DNA of 64,000 bases from Ohtaekwangia koreensis (GTDB lineage Bacteria; Bacteroidota; Bacteroidia; Cytophagales; Cyclobacteriaceae), in contig NZ_FUZU01000004.1 in assembly GCF_900167975.1 (NCBI RefSeq), positions 558,001-622,000 on the forward strand, read 5' to 3'. A program made the translations under genes and the position numbers. The notes under the pieces were generated by a model, which did no database searches, was not told where the DNA came from, and saw nothing but the letters and a program-made list of their open reading frames with translations. How positions within the stretch are numbered: position 1 is the first letter of the stretch; every line of letters begins with the position of its first letter. Positions 7,037 through 16,507 of the stretch are shown here, in pieces.

Positions 7037-10000
7037 TCAGAATAAAAACCCTAAGCGGATATAGAACATGTCCCCATCTTTGCTGTGTGCGAGTTCTGCT
7101 GCGAGCACGCCCATGTTAAAGGGTGTGAGCCAGATGCCTCCTCCTACACCTTTGTGCCACACCTCTGATTTACCATCGGCTGCACTTGGATCTTTTCCGG
7201 TCGCATCTTTATACCACACACGTCCTACATCGAAGAAGCCATTGATACCAACTGATGCCGGGAACAGGTAAGATCTGAAACTGGCGACTCGTAACCGTAC
7301 TTCGTTGTTGCTATAGAAATCACGGTCACCATAGAAACGGGTTTTACGATAGCCTCTTAATTCGGTTTTACCATCAAGGATCTGTGCTTGGTATACTTCA
7401 TACCTGCCTGTATTTATACCACCACCGGCACGCAACGCAAACGTAACGCGTGCGGGCAATCTAAAAGATTGGTAGAATGCTATAGAAGCGTTGTGTGCCG
7501 AGTAGTTATGAGCATCTGATTCAAAGCCTTTCATCCACGCAGAAGATTCCTTGATTAAAACACCACGCGTGGTGAGGTTGGCGTTGTCACGCTTGTCGAT
7601 GATCCACTCGGTACGAACCCCGCCAAACGTCTTTACATTCTCGAATAAAGGATCTGTCTGTGTCGCTGCGTAGTCTAATATATAGCGTGGTGATTTTGTA
7701 GGTCTTTCAATTTCCATGCGCTGGTATGCCGGACCTATTTTAAAAAGTCCTGCACTACCAAACGGTCGCGTAAGCATGGCCTGCAAGTCAATCTGTTGCA
7801 GGCGGATCCGATAGTAATCTATAGCCGTTCTAAGATTTGAGTAATCATCTCGCTTGTCGTCAAATGTAGTCTCGTTACCCCAACCGAAAAAGTTATTCAC
7901 AAAGTTAGGAGCCTTTACATCAAAGTCGAGTGCTATACCCCATTTGCCAAACACCTGCGAAAACCTTCCATCATACTTGAAATTATAGGAGGATGTGAGC
8001 GGAGCATAGCTTGCCAGAAAAAGCTGCTGACTTTTATAGGGAGTTTTGCGGAACCCGTGTGTGGTATATAAAAATCCTCCTCCAATAAATATACCATCGT
8101 CATAATTGAAGTTGGCGTAAACCAATGGTGCCAACACAGGGTATCGAAAAGCTCTGCGATCATATAGGTTCACAGCAGGATCATTCGATGTCTTATCAAC
8201 CACATGACGCTTGTTGTTGATAACCACTCCGGATCGCTGATCGTATACCTTATAAGGACTATGCCATCCTTTTATAGCCGCTGTGTTCTTTACGGTGTCA
8301 CTTCCATCACCACCGATTACGCGCACAGTAATTTTATTCTTTCCTTCCCCGGAGAAATTGAAAATATCATCGCCTCCTAATCCATACAAGCGAACTTCTT
8401 TTGTTTCGTCTGGAAGAAATTTGCGTTCGTATAGCCTGTCCGATTTCTCGCCTGATTTGTTTACCTTATATATACGTACCGATACATTTCCATCGGTCTC
8501 ATGCTGTACATCGAAGTATTCACGCTTATCAGAACCGGTTATATCCACTTCACGCGCCAGAAATTTATAGTGCTCAAGCGCATACTCCTGCAAATGATTC
8601 CGTCTTGATTTTAGTTTACGAATGATCTCTTCGCCATGCAGTTTATAAATTTCTACAGGCAATTGTTTTACTGAGGCTTCGATCGATTCATCGGTTAATA
8701 CCTTCTGAAGACTCTTCGCTTGCTCTATCCATTGCTCGGAAGATGGCTTGTTGAGAAAACTTCTGTCGAAGTAACGCGCATTGAACATAAAGCCAGGTGT
8801 CCAACGGACTTCATCATGAAACCCTTCAAACTTTGGCAACGCCCATTTGCGGCTCCATACTTTCGCAAGCAGTCCATCACTTACAAAAAGTGCCTGATCG
8901 CGATCGCGAGGTATAGGTCTATAGTATTCAGATTTCTTTTCCTTGAAAGATGCCCATCGCCACTGGTCGTCATGACGATCCCAATCCCCTATCACAATAT
9001 CAAACAACCGCGAGCGCAGCACAAACTCCTGGTCAACATAATTATCATTGTCTTCTGTGAGCTTGGCTAGTACCTTATCTGTGCTGATGATCTTTTTTGA
9101 ATTTCCGAAATACGATTTACTGCTTGCATCACCAGCCGGACGTTCTTCGAACAGCATTAATGTATTGGCGAATTCCTTCCGGTATATTCCGAAACGCGGA
9201 TCATCAGGTATATATACTACAACCGGATTGGTGTGATATATACCGGCCACTTCGGCCAAGGGACTTGCAGCAATTGCTCCATACGGATGTGCGGCAGAGA
9301 TCTGGTCTTGCACAATATCGGCAGCAAATGTTTTTTGCAACATGACGGGCACCGCCTTTTCAGGATATTTTTCGATGGAACGAAGTGTATATTCCTGCTC
9401 CACCGAATCGGCAAGTCGCAAGGAAAGTGTCTGCATGCCCCCACCTTTCTGAATAATTTTCAACCCACCGTTTACTGACCCGATGTTAAAGACCGGAACT
9501 TCTATATCCTGCTTCCATTCATTCCTATAATTCTTTCCGAGTACTTTCTTATGAAAACCGCCAGCTTCATATCGATCACTTGCATGCGTGCGCATAGTCT
9601 TAGAAAAATCCGGTAACGTCTGGTCGGTCAGTGCTTGTGGTATTACAGACGGCTTAACTTGTACGTTGTAGGCTGCATCATTTTTTCCGATCTCAAAAAA
9701 ATCTATAGAAGCAGCGCCTCCCGAAGAAACATCTACTTTCACGAAGCCCATAGCCGGAGAAGCAAACCGTGAATAACCCTTTTGTTTTACGAATGTATAT
9801 TTAGAACCTGAGCCACTGGTTACATAATGCACGCTGTCTTTCCATATATATTGTAAAGCATGTTCGTGGCCATTTACGTATATAGTCTCCGGGTATTTTT
9901 TCAGTAAACCCGCCATGAACTTTATATACCTTCTGTAAATCGGATGTTGTGTGTCTTGTATATCACCAATGAATTTACGGTACAGGGGGTATATCGAGCC

Positions 10001-10735
10001 AACACCTGGCATGGGTATATACAGATCGTGGTTGAGGTCGAGAAATGGAAAGAGGTGATCCTTCCAGGTGAATACGCCACCATGTTCACCATAGGTATAG
10101 AGTGGATGGTGTGCCGCGACTATAACACGTTTACCGGCATTCCGGTTAAATATATCTTCCAGTTGTATCAACGCATCTTCCGGGTATTTCACTTCGCATG
10201 GGCTGTCATCACCTTCCGGCTTGTCCCATGGATGCAGAAACCATTGTGAGTCTATAATTACCAGTACGGCATCTTTACCTAACGGTACCTCCACTGGTCC
10301 GGGACAACCTTCCTCCGGTTGGAAATGGATTTTATCATTGTGTAGGGAATCGATCCACGCTTCCTCATTATTGATTTGCTTGAGGCCGCCTCTTTGTCCT
10401 TTCTTCCAGTCGTGGTTCCCGGGGATGAAGTATATATCCGAGTTGAATCCTTGCAGTAAATTCAGTTGTGCTTTTAAAATCGATTCAGCTTCCGCCCGTC
10501 CTTTTTCATCGGCAGCAGGCAGACCCTTGGGATAAATATTATCACCCAGAAAGATTACTACAGATTGTACCGAAGGATCATACTTCTTTTGTAATAATTC
10601 CTTGAGGCCATTCGTTGGTAAGGTTGGTTCTCCGGCATCGCCAATCAGATAGAGGCTAAAACTCTGTTTCTGAGCATAGAGTGGAGCGGTAAAAAAACAG
10701 AACAGTAAAACGTAAATGGGTCTAAGTCTAATCAT
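7037..10735 (-). CDS. Secreted metallophosphoesterase fused to outer-membrane beta-barrel
   Basis: A 1232-residue protein with a signal peptide (cleavage near APLYAQ, residue 21). The N-terminal third is a calcineurin-like phosphoesterase with the metal motifs in order: GDAGE (about 32), GDNIY (about 63), GNHDW (about 105), HHPLY (about 208) and GHEH (about 289). A long middle region follows, then a C-terminal region of amphipathic strands (YANFNYDDGIFIGGGFLYTTHG and similar) ending in the aromatic C-terminus FYIRLGFLF. This pattern is expected of an Omp85/surface-antigen-type barrel. The enzyme domain is probably surface-displayed or periplasmic and tethered by the barrel. Substrate unknown. 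It is transcribed alone, divergent from the HD-domain gene. Confidence 0.85.
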   Translation of the reverse strand: MIRLRPIYVLLFCFFTAPLYAQKQSFSLYLIGDAGEPTLPTNGLKELLQKKYDPSVQSVVIFLGDNIYPKGLPAADEKGRAEAESILKAQLNLLQGFNSDIYFIPGNHDWKKGQRGGLKQINNEEAWIDSLHNDKIHFQPEEGCPGPVEVPLGKDAVLVIIDSQWFLHPWDKPEGDDSPCEVKYPEDALIQLEDIFNRNAGKRVIVAAHHPLYTYGEHGGVFTWKDHLFPFLDLNHDLYIPMPGVGSIYPLYRKFIGDIQDTQHPIYRRYIKFMAGLLKKYPETIYVNGHEHALQYIWKDSVHYVTSGSGSKYTFVKQKGYSRFASPAMGFVKVDVSSGGAASIDFFEIGKNDAAYNVQVKPSVIPQALTDQTLPDFSKTMRTHASDRYEAGGFHKKVLGKNYRNEWKQDIEVPVFNIGSVNGGLKIIQKGGGMQTLSLRLADSVEQEYTLRSIEKYPEKAVPVMLQKTFAADIVQDQISAAHPYGAIAASPLAEVAGIYHTNPVVVYIPDDPRFGIYRKEFANTLMLFEERPAGDASSKSYFGNSKKIISTDKVLAKLTEDNDNYVDQEFVLRSRLFDIVIGDWDRHDDQWRWASFKEKKSEYYRPIPRDRDQALFVSDGLLAKVWSRKWALPKFEGFHDEVRWTPGFMFNARYFDRSFLNKPSSEQWIEQAKSLQKVLTDESIEASVKQLPVEIYKLHGEEIIRKLKSRRNHLQEYALEHYKFLAREVDITGSDKREYFDVQHETDGNVSVRIYKVNKSGEKSDRLYERKFLPDETKEVRLYGLGGDDIFNFSGEGKNKITVRVIGGDGSDTVKNTAAIKGWHSPYKVYDQRSGVVINNKRHVVDKTSNDPAVNLYDRRAFRYPVLAPLVYANFNYDDGIFIGGGFLYTTHGFRKTPYKSQQLFLASYAPLTSSYNFKYDGRFSQVFGKWGIALDFDVKAPNFVNNFFGWGNETTFDDKRDDYSNLRTAIDYYRIRLQQIDLQAMLTRPFGSAGLFKIGPAYQRMEIERPTKSPRYILDYAATQTDPLFENVKTFGGVRTEWIIDKRDNANLTTRGVLIKESSAWMKGFESDAHNYSAHNASIAFYQSFRLPARVTFALRAGGGINTGRYEVYQAQILDGKTELRGYRKTRFYGDRDFYSNNEVRLRVASFRSYLFPASVGINGFFDVGRVWYKDATGKDPSAADGKSEVWHKGVGGGIWLTPFNMGVLAAELAHSKDGDMFYIRLGFLF

Positions 10736-10860
10736 AAGTACACACTAATATTATAGATGAAGGAACTACATTACTCCTGCACAGGTTAATGGTATACCCT
10801 CCATTCTTCGTCAAACTAAATACAAATTTTGTTAGTTTTAGGTTTATCTTCCACGAAAGT

Positions 10861-12093
10861 ATGATTGAAACGGAATTGGTTCTGAAAGCTAAGGCTTATG
10901 CCGAAGAAATCCTTAGTAATAAACTGCCAAAAAGTTGTGTATATCACAACTTACTCCATACACAGGAAGTGGCGAAAGCCGCTTACGAAATCGGTACCGC
11001 TTCGAATCTTACAGATGAACAGATGGAAACTGTACTTATATCTGCCTGGCTTCACGATATAGGTTATCTGAATGGACCCATTGGTCATGAAAAAGAATCT
11101 GCCAGTATAGCTGTTAAACTTTTACGGGATTGGAAAGCTTCGGAACAAAAAATGGAAGATGTACAACGCACGATCCTGGCCACAGCCGTGCCGCAATCTC
11201 CGAAAGATATCATGGGAGAAGTTTTGTGTGATGCCGATCTCCATCATTTAGCGAAAGCTGACATCCGAGAACGCGGTAAAAAACTTCGTGAAGAATTTGC
11301 TGCTACTAAAACGCTATATTTCGCCTCGGATGACGAGTGGCTTGAATTCAATCTGAAATTTATCAAGAGCCATGATTATTTTACCGACTATGGCAAGCGT
11401 ATACTTCAACCTTTAAAAAAACAGAATATCAAACGACTTAAGAACGAACTGCGACCGGATACTTCGGGCAAGGGATTGGAAGAAATGGAGAAAGAGATTG
11501 AAAAGCTCCGGAAGAAGGTTGAGAAGGGTTCACGTCCTGATCGTGGTATTGAAACAATGTTCCGTACTACATTGGAGAATCATATCAATCTGAGTGGTAT
11601 GGCCGATACCAAGGCCAACATTATGATTTCTATTAATACGATCATTCTGTCGATTGTGGTCAGTGTACTTTTCAGAAAGCTTGAAGAGTTTCCGCACCTT
11701 GTAGTACCTACATTAATGCTGGTGTTAACGTGCCTCTTTGCAATTGTAATGGCGATTCTGGCTACACGCCCAAATATAGCGGAAGGTAAATTTACACGCG
11801 AAGACATCCTTAATAAGAAAACGAACCTGCTGTTCTTCGGTAACTTTCACAACATGCAGCTGAAAGATTACGAGTGGGGTATGCGCGAAATGATGAAGGA
11901 TTACGATTACCTCTATGGAAGTATGATCAAAGATATATACTTTCTGGGCAAGGTGCTGGCGAAGAAGTACAAGTTCATCCGCCTTTCGTATACTATATTT
12001 ATGTTTGGTTTTGTAGCTTCTAACGTGACGTTCCTGTTCGTTACCATGCTCTACTATCAACCATACTCTATTAAGGATTTACTGCTACCTTAA
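10861..12093 (+). CDS. HD-domain protein fused to Pycsar-type transmembrane effector domain
   Basis: The 410-residue protein has an N-terminal HD phosphohydrolase domain with HNLLHTQEVAKAAYEIG, AWLHDIGYL (the HD pair) and a CDADLHHL segment. A helical linker (EEMEKEIEKLRKKVEKG) follows. The C-terminal half has FRTTLENHINLSGMADTKAN, a segment characteristic of the PycTM/DUF5706 effector of Pycsar anti-phage systems, then two membrane helices (residues about 260-310) and a third near the C-terminus. An in-frame start at 10789 exists, but ATG 10861 begins the conserved part. No nucleotide cyclase gene is adjacent. The last 23 nt overlap the convergent gene at 12071. Confidence 0.85.
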   Translation: MIETELVLKAKAYAEEILSNKLPKSCVYHNLLHTQEVAKAAYEIGTASNLTDEQMETVLISAWLHDIGYLNGPIGHEKESASIAVKLLRDWKASEQKMEDVQRTILATAVPQSPKDIMGEVLCDADLHHLAKADIRERGKKLREEFAATKTLYFASDDEWLEFNLKFIKSHDYFTDYGKRILQPLKKQNIKRLKNELRPDTSGKGLEEMEKEIEKLRKKVEKGSRPDRGIETMFRTTLENHINLSGMADTKANIMISINTIILSIVVSVLFRKLEEFPHLVVPTLMLVLTCLFAIVMAILATRPNIAEGKFTREDILNKKTNLLFFGNFHNMQLKDYEWGMREMMKDYDYLYGSMIKDIYFLGKVLAKKYKFIRLSYTIFMFGFVASNVTFLFVTMLYYQPYSIKDLLLP

Positions 12094-12631
12094 ACGGAAG
12101 CACGTATACAGCACAATCTTTCGGTCTGTTATTTTGATTCGGGAATCGCATCCAGTTCGTGAGCCTGGCTTCTTCTATCAGTCCGCATTTTTCCAACACG
12201 CGAATCGATGCTATATTCTCCAGGTCTACATAGGTGCCTATGCGATATACATTTCTTTGCTTCAGCAACAGCTGCATCGTTTCCTTACACGCCTCAGTGG
12301 TATATCCTTTATTCCAGTAATTAGGGCTTAATATATAGCCGAACTGGATCTTTCCGTTTTCGTTGATGATGCCTACGCTGCCAATAAGCCTGCCGTCTGC
12401 CTTCAGGCGGATGGTATAGGTGTAGTCCGTTCCCTCCTTCCATGCCCATATGGCATATTGTAAAAACGAACGCGTTTCATCCATCGTCTGGTGTGTGCGC
12501 CAGGAAACATACCGGGTGGCTTCAGGTTTGCTGGTGTATGTATAAAAAATTTCCTCTGCATCTTCGTACCTTAGCCGCTGAAGCACTAACCGTTCGGTTA
12601 AAAACTGATCCGGTAAATCAAGTCGTATCAT
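12071..12631 (-). CDS. GNAT-family N-acetyltransferase (RimJ/RimL type)
   Basis: The 186-residue protein begins with the RimJ/L-type ERLVLQRLRYEDAEEIF. It contains the core of the acetyl-CoA fold (GSVGIINENGKIQFGYILSPNYWNKGYTTEA) and the C-terminal NIASIRVLEKCGLIEEARL motif. It probably acetylates an amino group of a protein, amino acid or drug; the substrate cannot be read from sequence. It is convergent with the HD-domain gene (3' overlap of 23 nt). Confidence 0.9.
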   Translation of the reverse strand: MIRLDLPDQFLTERLVLQRLRYEDAEEIFYTYTSKPEATRYVSWRTHQTMDETRSFLQYAIWAWKEGTDYTYTIRLKADGRLIGSVGIINENGKIQFGYILSPNYWNKGYTTEACKETMQLLLKQRNVYRIGTYVDLENIASIRVLEKCGLIEEARLTNWMRFPNQNNRPKDCAVYVLPFKVAVNP

Positions 12632-12650
12632 TAGTCAAATAAAACTAGAA

Positions 12651-12890
12651 ATGGCGAAAGACAGCAACATCGTTCATCAGTATTTCAAAAAAGAAATTGA
12701 AGGAATTAAAATCCTTGTAAAAGTAAACCCGATTCTTTTTACAGGCTCCGAGATTACCATTGATACCGATGGCCATGCCGAATTACGCGAACTTGAATTT
12801 GACAAAGATATATTCGAAGATCTAAAAGCGGATGAATTTGAAGATGCGAGCCCACTCGAATTTAATTTATATCTCAATGGATTAGTGTAA
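12651..12890 (+). CDS. Small conserved hypothetical protein
   Basis: A 79-residue acidic soluble protein (MAKDSNIVHQYFKKEIEGIK to SPLEFNLYLNGLV). It has no membrane segment or recognised motif. It is divergent from the acetyltransferase (19 nt between starts) and ends 20 nt before the 3' end of the helicase gene. The even spread of charged and hydrophobic residues and the clean start support a real gene. Confidence 0.7.
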   Translation: MAKDSNIVHQYFKKEIEGIKILVKVNPILFTGSEITIDTDGHAELRELEFDKDIFEDLKADEFEDASPLEFNLYLNGLV

Positions 12891-12910
12891 CGCTACGTAT
12901 ACACTCGTAA

Positions 12911-15361
12911 TCATTCATCATAAAGCATAACCATCTTTCGAATGCGGTCTTCAATTTTTTCGGAAGTAAGTTTTTCGCGCATGCGGTCTACCATGATGGG
13001 AAATGCAAACGGTGTTGGTTTCTCCGGATGTGTAATGACAATTCGTTGATGCGCAATACGATCGAGTGCTCTGCGCAGCCGCGCTTCCTCCAGTTGAAAA
13101 TCCATTACCTCATCAAAAGCCTGCCGCAGCAACAGGTTGTGTGCATCGTAATCATTAAAGACATTGAAGAACAACTGCGAAGTTGATTGAAGGTGCCTGT
13201 CCTTTACCGGTTTACCAGGATACCCTTTGAATACAAGGCCAGATATAGCAGCAATGTCGCGGAATTTTCTGCGCGCCATCTCCGTTGAATTTATACTCGC
13301 CTGTATATCTATCATCAGGTTATCGATGCCTAGTACGTTAGTTTCAACCGCTTCCTCTATAGGTATAGGTTGATCAGAAAGCAATTCGAATCCATAATCG
13401 TTCATGGCTATAGAGAATGTGATCGGCTGAATCTGCGCAATACGGTGTGCCACCAACGCTCCCATTCCTTCATGAACAAAGCGTCCTTCGAAAGGATACA
13501 TGAGCACATGATAGCCTTCATCGCTCTGAAAATATTCGATCAGAAATTCATGTTTACCGGGCAAATGAGAGCGCTCACGCTGCAGATCAAATACCGGTTT
13601 TAGAAATTGCATCTCTACATCGGTTTCTTTTCCGCGCACGACTTCGTCCAGCTTGTTACGAATGAGTTCACTCATCTGTGAAGACAACGGCATTCGTCCA
13701 CCTTGCCAGGAAGGAACAGCGCCTGATTTTTTATTAGTCTTCCGAACCTGCGCTTCCATTTCCTTAATGCGTACGAGTTCCAGGTTCTTACCGGCAAACC
13801 AGAATACATCTCCGGGCGATAACCGAGATATAAAATATTCTTCGATCGTGCCTAAGTATTTACCCGAAACAAAACGAACGAACAATGAAGCATCCCCCAC
13901 GATGGTACCAATCGAAAGACGATGCCGCATAGCGATCGCTCGGTTCTCAATCCTATATATACCATTGTATATAATTACCTTCCTGTATTCATCGTAAGCC
14001 TGAAGGGAATCGCCACCCGTAGTAATAAAATTCAGAATCCATATCCATTCATCCTCCGTCATGCTTGAAAAGCTGAAGGTTCCTTTTACTTCCTTGTATA
14101 TCTCATCCGGGTGAAATCCCTCCGAGATGGCGAGCGTGATCAGATATTGCATCAACACATCGAACGAACGGATATAGGGCAATCGGTCTTCAACAATCTT
14201 CTTCTTGATCGCTTCGCGTATACCGGCAGCTTCCATAAGCTCAAGCGAATGTGTGGGCACAAAATATATACGGCTTACAGCACCGGGTTGGTGTCCGCTC
14301 CTTCCCGCACGTTGTAAAAAGCGGGCAACACCTTTTGGTCCTCCGATCTGTATAACGGTTTCCACCGGACGAAAATCTACTCCGAGATCAAGACTCGATG
14401 TACAAACCACTGCTTTCAATCTGCCTTCATGCAATTGATCTTCTACCCAACTTCGTAACTCCTGACTTATGGAACCATGGTGCATCGCGATGAGTCCGGA
14501 GAGTTCAGGTGCTTTGTCTAACATCTTCTGATACCAGATCTCAGCAAAAGATCGCGTGTTGGTAAAGATCAACGTGGTACCACTGCCTTTTACAATGTCC
14601 ACTACCTTTTGCAGTAAATGTATACCGAGATGTCCCGCCCACGGCATTTTATCAACTGAGTCGGGAAGTATAGACACTACTTCAATTTTCTTTTCAATGT
14701 CGGCCTTAATGATACTATATTTCTTTTCCTCGTAATAATTACCGAGCAACGCATGCAGGGCTTCGTCCATGTTACCGATGGTAGCAGATATACCCCACAC
14801 CTTCAGATCCGGTGCAACGTGTTTTAAACGCGATAGCGCAAGCTCTACTTGTACTCCACGCTTGGAGCCCATGAGTTCATGCCACTCATCGGCCACCAAT
14901 ACTTTCAGGTCTTTGAAAAAATCGTGATAGCCTTTTTGAGCGAGTAGTAAATGAAGACTCTCTGGTGTTGTAATTAAAAGTTCGGGAGGTTTTTCTCTTT
15001 GTCGCGCACGCTCTTTCACCGATGTATCACCAGAGCGCACGCCAACTTTCCACGGAAGTTCAAGCCCTTCGATCAAACGGTTTGCCGACAATTCAATTTC
15101 TTTTGACAGCGCGCGTATCGGTGTGATCCAGATGGCCTGCAGTCCATTGCTTTTTTGTTTCTTATAGTCGGGATGATTTCGGATGAACTCAAGCATGAGC
15201 GGCATCATGAGTGAATAGGTTTTACCGCTGCCTGTAGGCGCGTTCACCAATCCGTTCTGGCCGTTCAGATATGCCTTCCACGCATCGATCTGGAATGGAA
15301 AAGGTTTCCACCCACGCTCCGTGAACCAATCTTTTCCTACTTTTACTATATCAATGGCCAT
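12911..15361 (-). CDS. Ligase-associated DEXH-box helicase, Lhr family
   Basis: An 816-residue SF2 DNA helicase. Motif I is NAPTGSGKT (about residue 40), motif II is the divergent DEWH in VADEWHELMGSKRG, motif III ISATIGN, and motif VI QRAGRSGHQPG. These and the length place it in the Lhr-like group whose bacterial members accompany an ATP-dependent DNA ligase and an exonuclease in DNA repair. Those partner genes are not next to it here. It is divergent from the MerR/CarH-like regulator, with a shared 78-bp upstream region. Confidence 0.92.
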   Translation of the reverse strand: MAIDIVKVGKDWFTERGWKPFPFQIDAWKAYLNGQNGLVNAPTGSGKTYSLMMPLMLEFIRNHPDYKKQKSNGLQAIWITPIRALSKEIELSANRLIEGLELPWKVGVRSGDTSVKERARQREKPPELLITTPESLHLLLAQKGYHDFFKDLKVLVADEWHELMGSKRGVQVELALSRLKHVAPDLKVWGISATIGNMDEALHALLGNYYEEKKYSIIKADIEKKIEVVSILPDSVDKMPWAGHLGIHLLQKVVDIVKGSGTTLIFTNTRSFAEIWYQKMLDKAPELSGLIAMHHGSISQELRSWVEDQLHEGRLKAVVCTSSLDLGVDFRPVETVIQIGGPKGVARFLQRAGRSGHQPGAVSRIYFVPTHSLELMEAAGIREAIKKKIVEDRLPYIRSFDVLMQYLITLAISEGFHPDEIYKEVKGTFSFSSMTEDEWIWILNFITTGGDSLQAYDEYRKVIIYNGIYRIENRAIAMRHRLSIGTIVGDASLFVRFVSGKYLGTIEEYFISRLSPGDVFWFAGKNLELVRIKEMEAQVRKTNKKSGAVPSWQGGRMPLSSQMSELIRNKLDEVVRGKETDVEMQFLKPVFDLQRERSHLPGKHEFLIEYFQSDEGYHVLMYPFEGRFVHEGMGALVAHRIAQIQPITFSIAMNDYGFELLSDQPIPIEEAVETNVLGIDNLMIDIQASINSTEMARRKFRDIAAISGLVFKGYPGKPVKDRHLQSTSQLFFNVFNDYDAHNLLLRQAFDEVMDFQLEEARLRRALDRIAHQRIVITHPEKPTPFAFPIMVDRMREKLTSEKIEDRIRKMVMLYDE

Positions 15362-15439
15362 TGAAAATAAAATTAAAATTTATGCGCATGGCAAAAAACA
15401 TTTTTCACTGCCCGCGGTTTTAGTGTGGTAAAGGTTGAG

Positions 15440-16309
15440 ATGGGTAAATACTCTATTAAAGAACTTGAAAAGCTATCCGGCATCAAAGCGCACACCATTC
15501 GCATTTGGGAAAAGCGCCATAAATTAATTCAACCTTCACGAACGGACACCAACATCCGGTTTTATTCAGACGATGACCTGAAGAAGATCATCAATGTATC
15601 GCTCCTGAATAATAACGGCATTAAGATCTCCCGAATTGCAGACATGACGCTGGATGAAATGAACCGAAAGGTTTTGGAGATCAGCGAAATCCGGAATGAT
15701 TCCAGTGTATATATCGATCAGCTTATTTTGGCGATGATCGATATGGAGGAAGAGATCTTCGAAAAAATTCTCGGTACAATTATACTTCGCCACGGATTCG
15801 AAAAGACTATCACTGAAATTATATACCCGTTCCTGGAGAAGATCGGAATTCTCTGGCAGGCGCATAACATTACGCCTGCGCATGAACATTTTATATCGAA
15901 TCTTATCCGTCAAAAAATTATAGTAGCAATTGATGGCTTGCCCATTCCTGCCAAGACCGCGCGAAAGGTTGTTCTTTTTCTACCGGAAGGTGAGATGCAT
16001 GAGCTCGGTCTTCTCTTCTATAGTTACCTGATGCGAATGATCGGATATCGCACGTATTACCTCGGACAAAATGTTCCGCATGACGACCTCATCAGCGTTG
16101 TAAAAACACATCAGCCTGAAATATTAATTACCTCCGTTACATCTCCCATCGATCCGATCGATCAATACCTGCAAAGGCTCACCAAAGATTTTTCATCCAT
16201 CCGGATTTTTGCTTCGGGGATGCAGATTGCCCGTTACAAAGGACTCAAAGTCAATAACATTCAGACGTTCTCAACAGCCCTTGAATTGAAGGCATTTATT
16301 CAGCCTTGA
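15440..16309 (+). CDS. MerR-family, B12-binding (CarH/LitR-like) light-responsive regulator
   Basis: A 289-residue regulator. Its N-terminal MerR winged helix begins YSIKELEKLSGIKAHTIRIWEKRH. It then has a helical bundle and a cobalamin-binding Rossmann domain. Both signatures of the adenosylcobalamin photoreceptor CarH are present: W-x9-EH in WQAHNITPAHEH and E-x-H-x-x-G in EMHELG. In characterised CarH/LitR proteins, dark AdoCbl-loaded tetramers repress carotenoid genes and light breaks them. Its position upstream of the ECF sigma and crt genes fits that role. A GTG five codons upstream is a possible alternative start; ATG 15440 is chosen because MGKYSIKELEKL is the family N-terminus. Confidence 0.9.
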   Translation: MGKYSIKELEKLSGIKAHTIRIWEKRHKLIQPSRTDTNIRFYSDDDLKKIINVSLLNNNGIKISRIADMTLDEMNRKVLEISEIRNDSSVYIDQLILAMIDMEEEIFEKILGTIILRHGFEKTITEIIYPFLEKIGILWQAHNITPAHEHFISNLIRQKIIVAIDGLPIPAKTARKVVLFLPEGEMHELGLLFYSYLMRMIGYRTYYLGQNVPHDDLISVVKTHQPEILITSVTSPIDPIDQYLQRLTKDFSSIRIFASGMQIARYKGLKVNNIQTFSTALELKAFIQP

Positions 16310-16405
16310 TCATTTTCACTCTACGTTTGAACGCTGAAAAATTTACTTCGCGTAAAATGCCTCTTTTGAAGCAGAATCCAAGGTTTTGATTCATTACCAA
16401 TATTT

Positions 16406-16476
16406 TGTTTAACTTTTAGTAATTAATATTAAACATTATTGCCGTTTATATCCTTTTATACTTAAATTTGTTTAAC
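16406..16476. promoter_or_regulatory. TGTTTAA sites upstream of the ECF sigma gene
   Basis: The element TGTTTAA(C) occurs at 16406-16412, inverted (TTAAACA) at 16429-16435, and again direct at 16469-16476, all within 102 bases of the sigma-factor ATG in an AT-rich gap. The inverted pair could be an operator for the B12-binding MerR regulator encoded just upstream, or the direct copies could be promoter elements. This is inferred from repetition and position only. Confidence 0.4.
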
Positions 16477-16507
16477 ATTTATAAGTAATACATAAACACA
16501 ATAGAAT

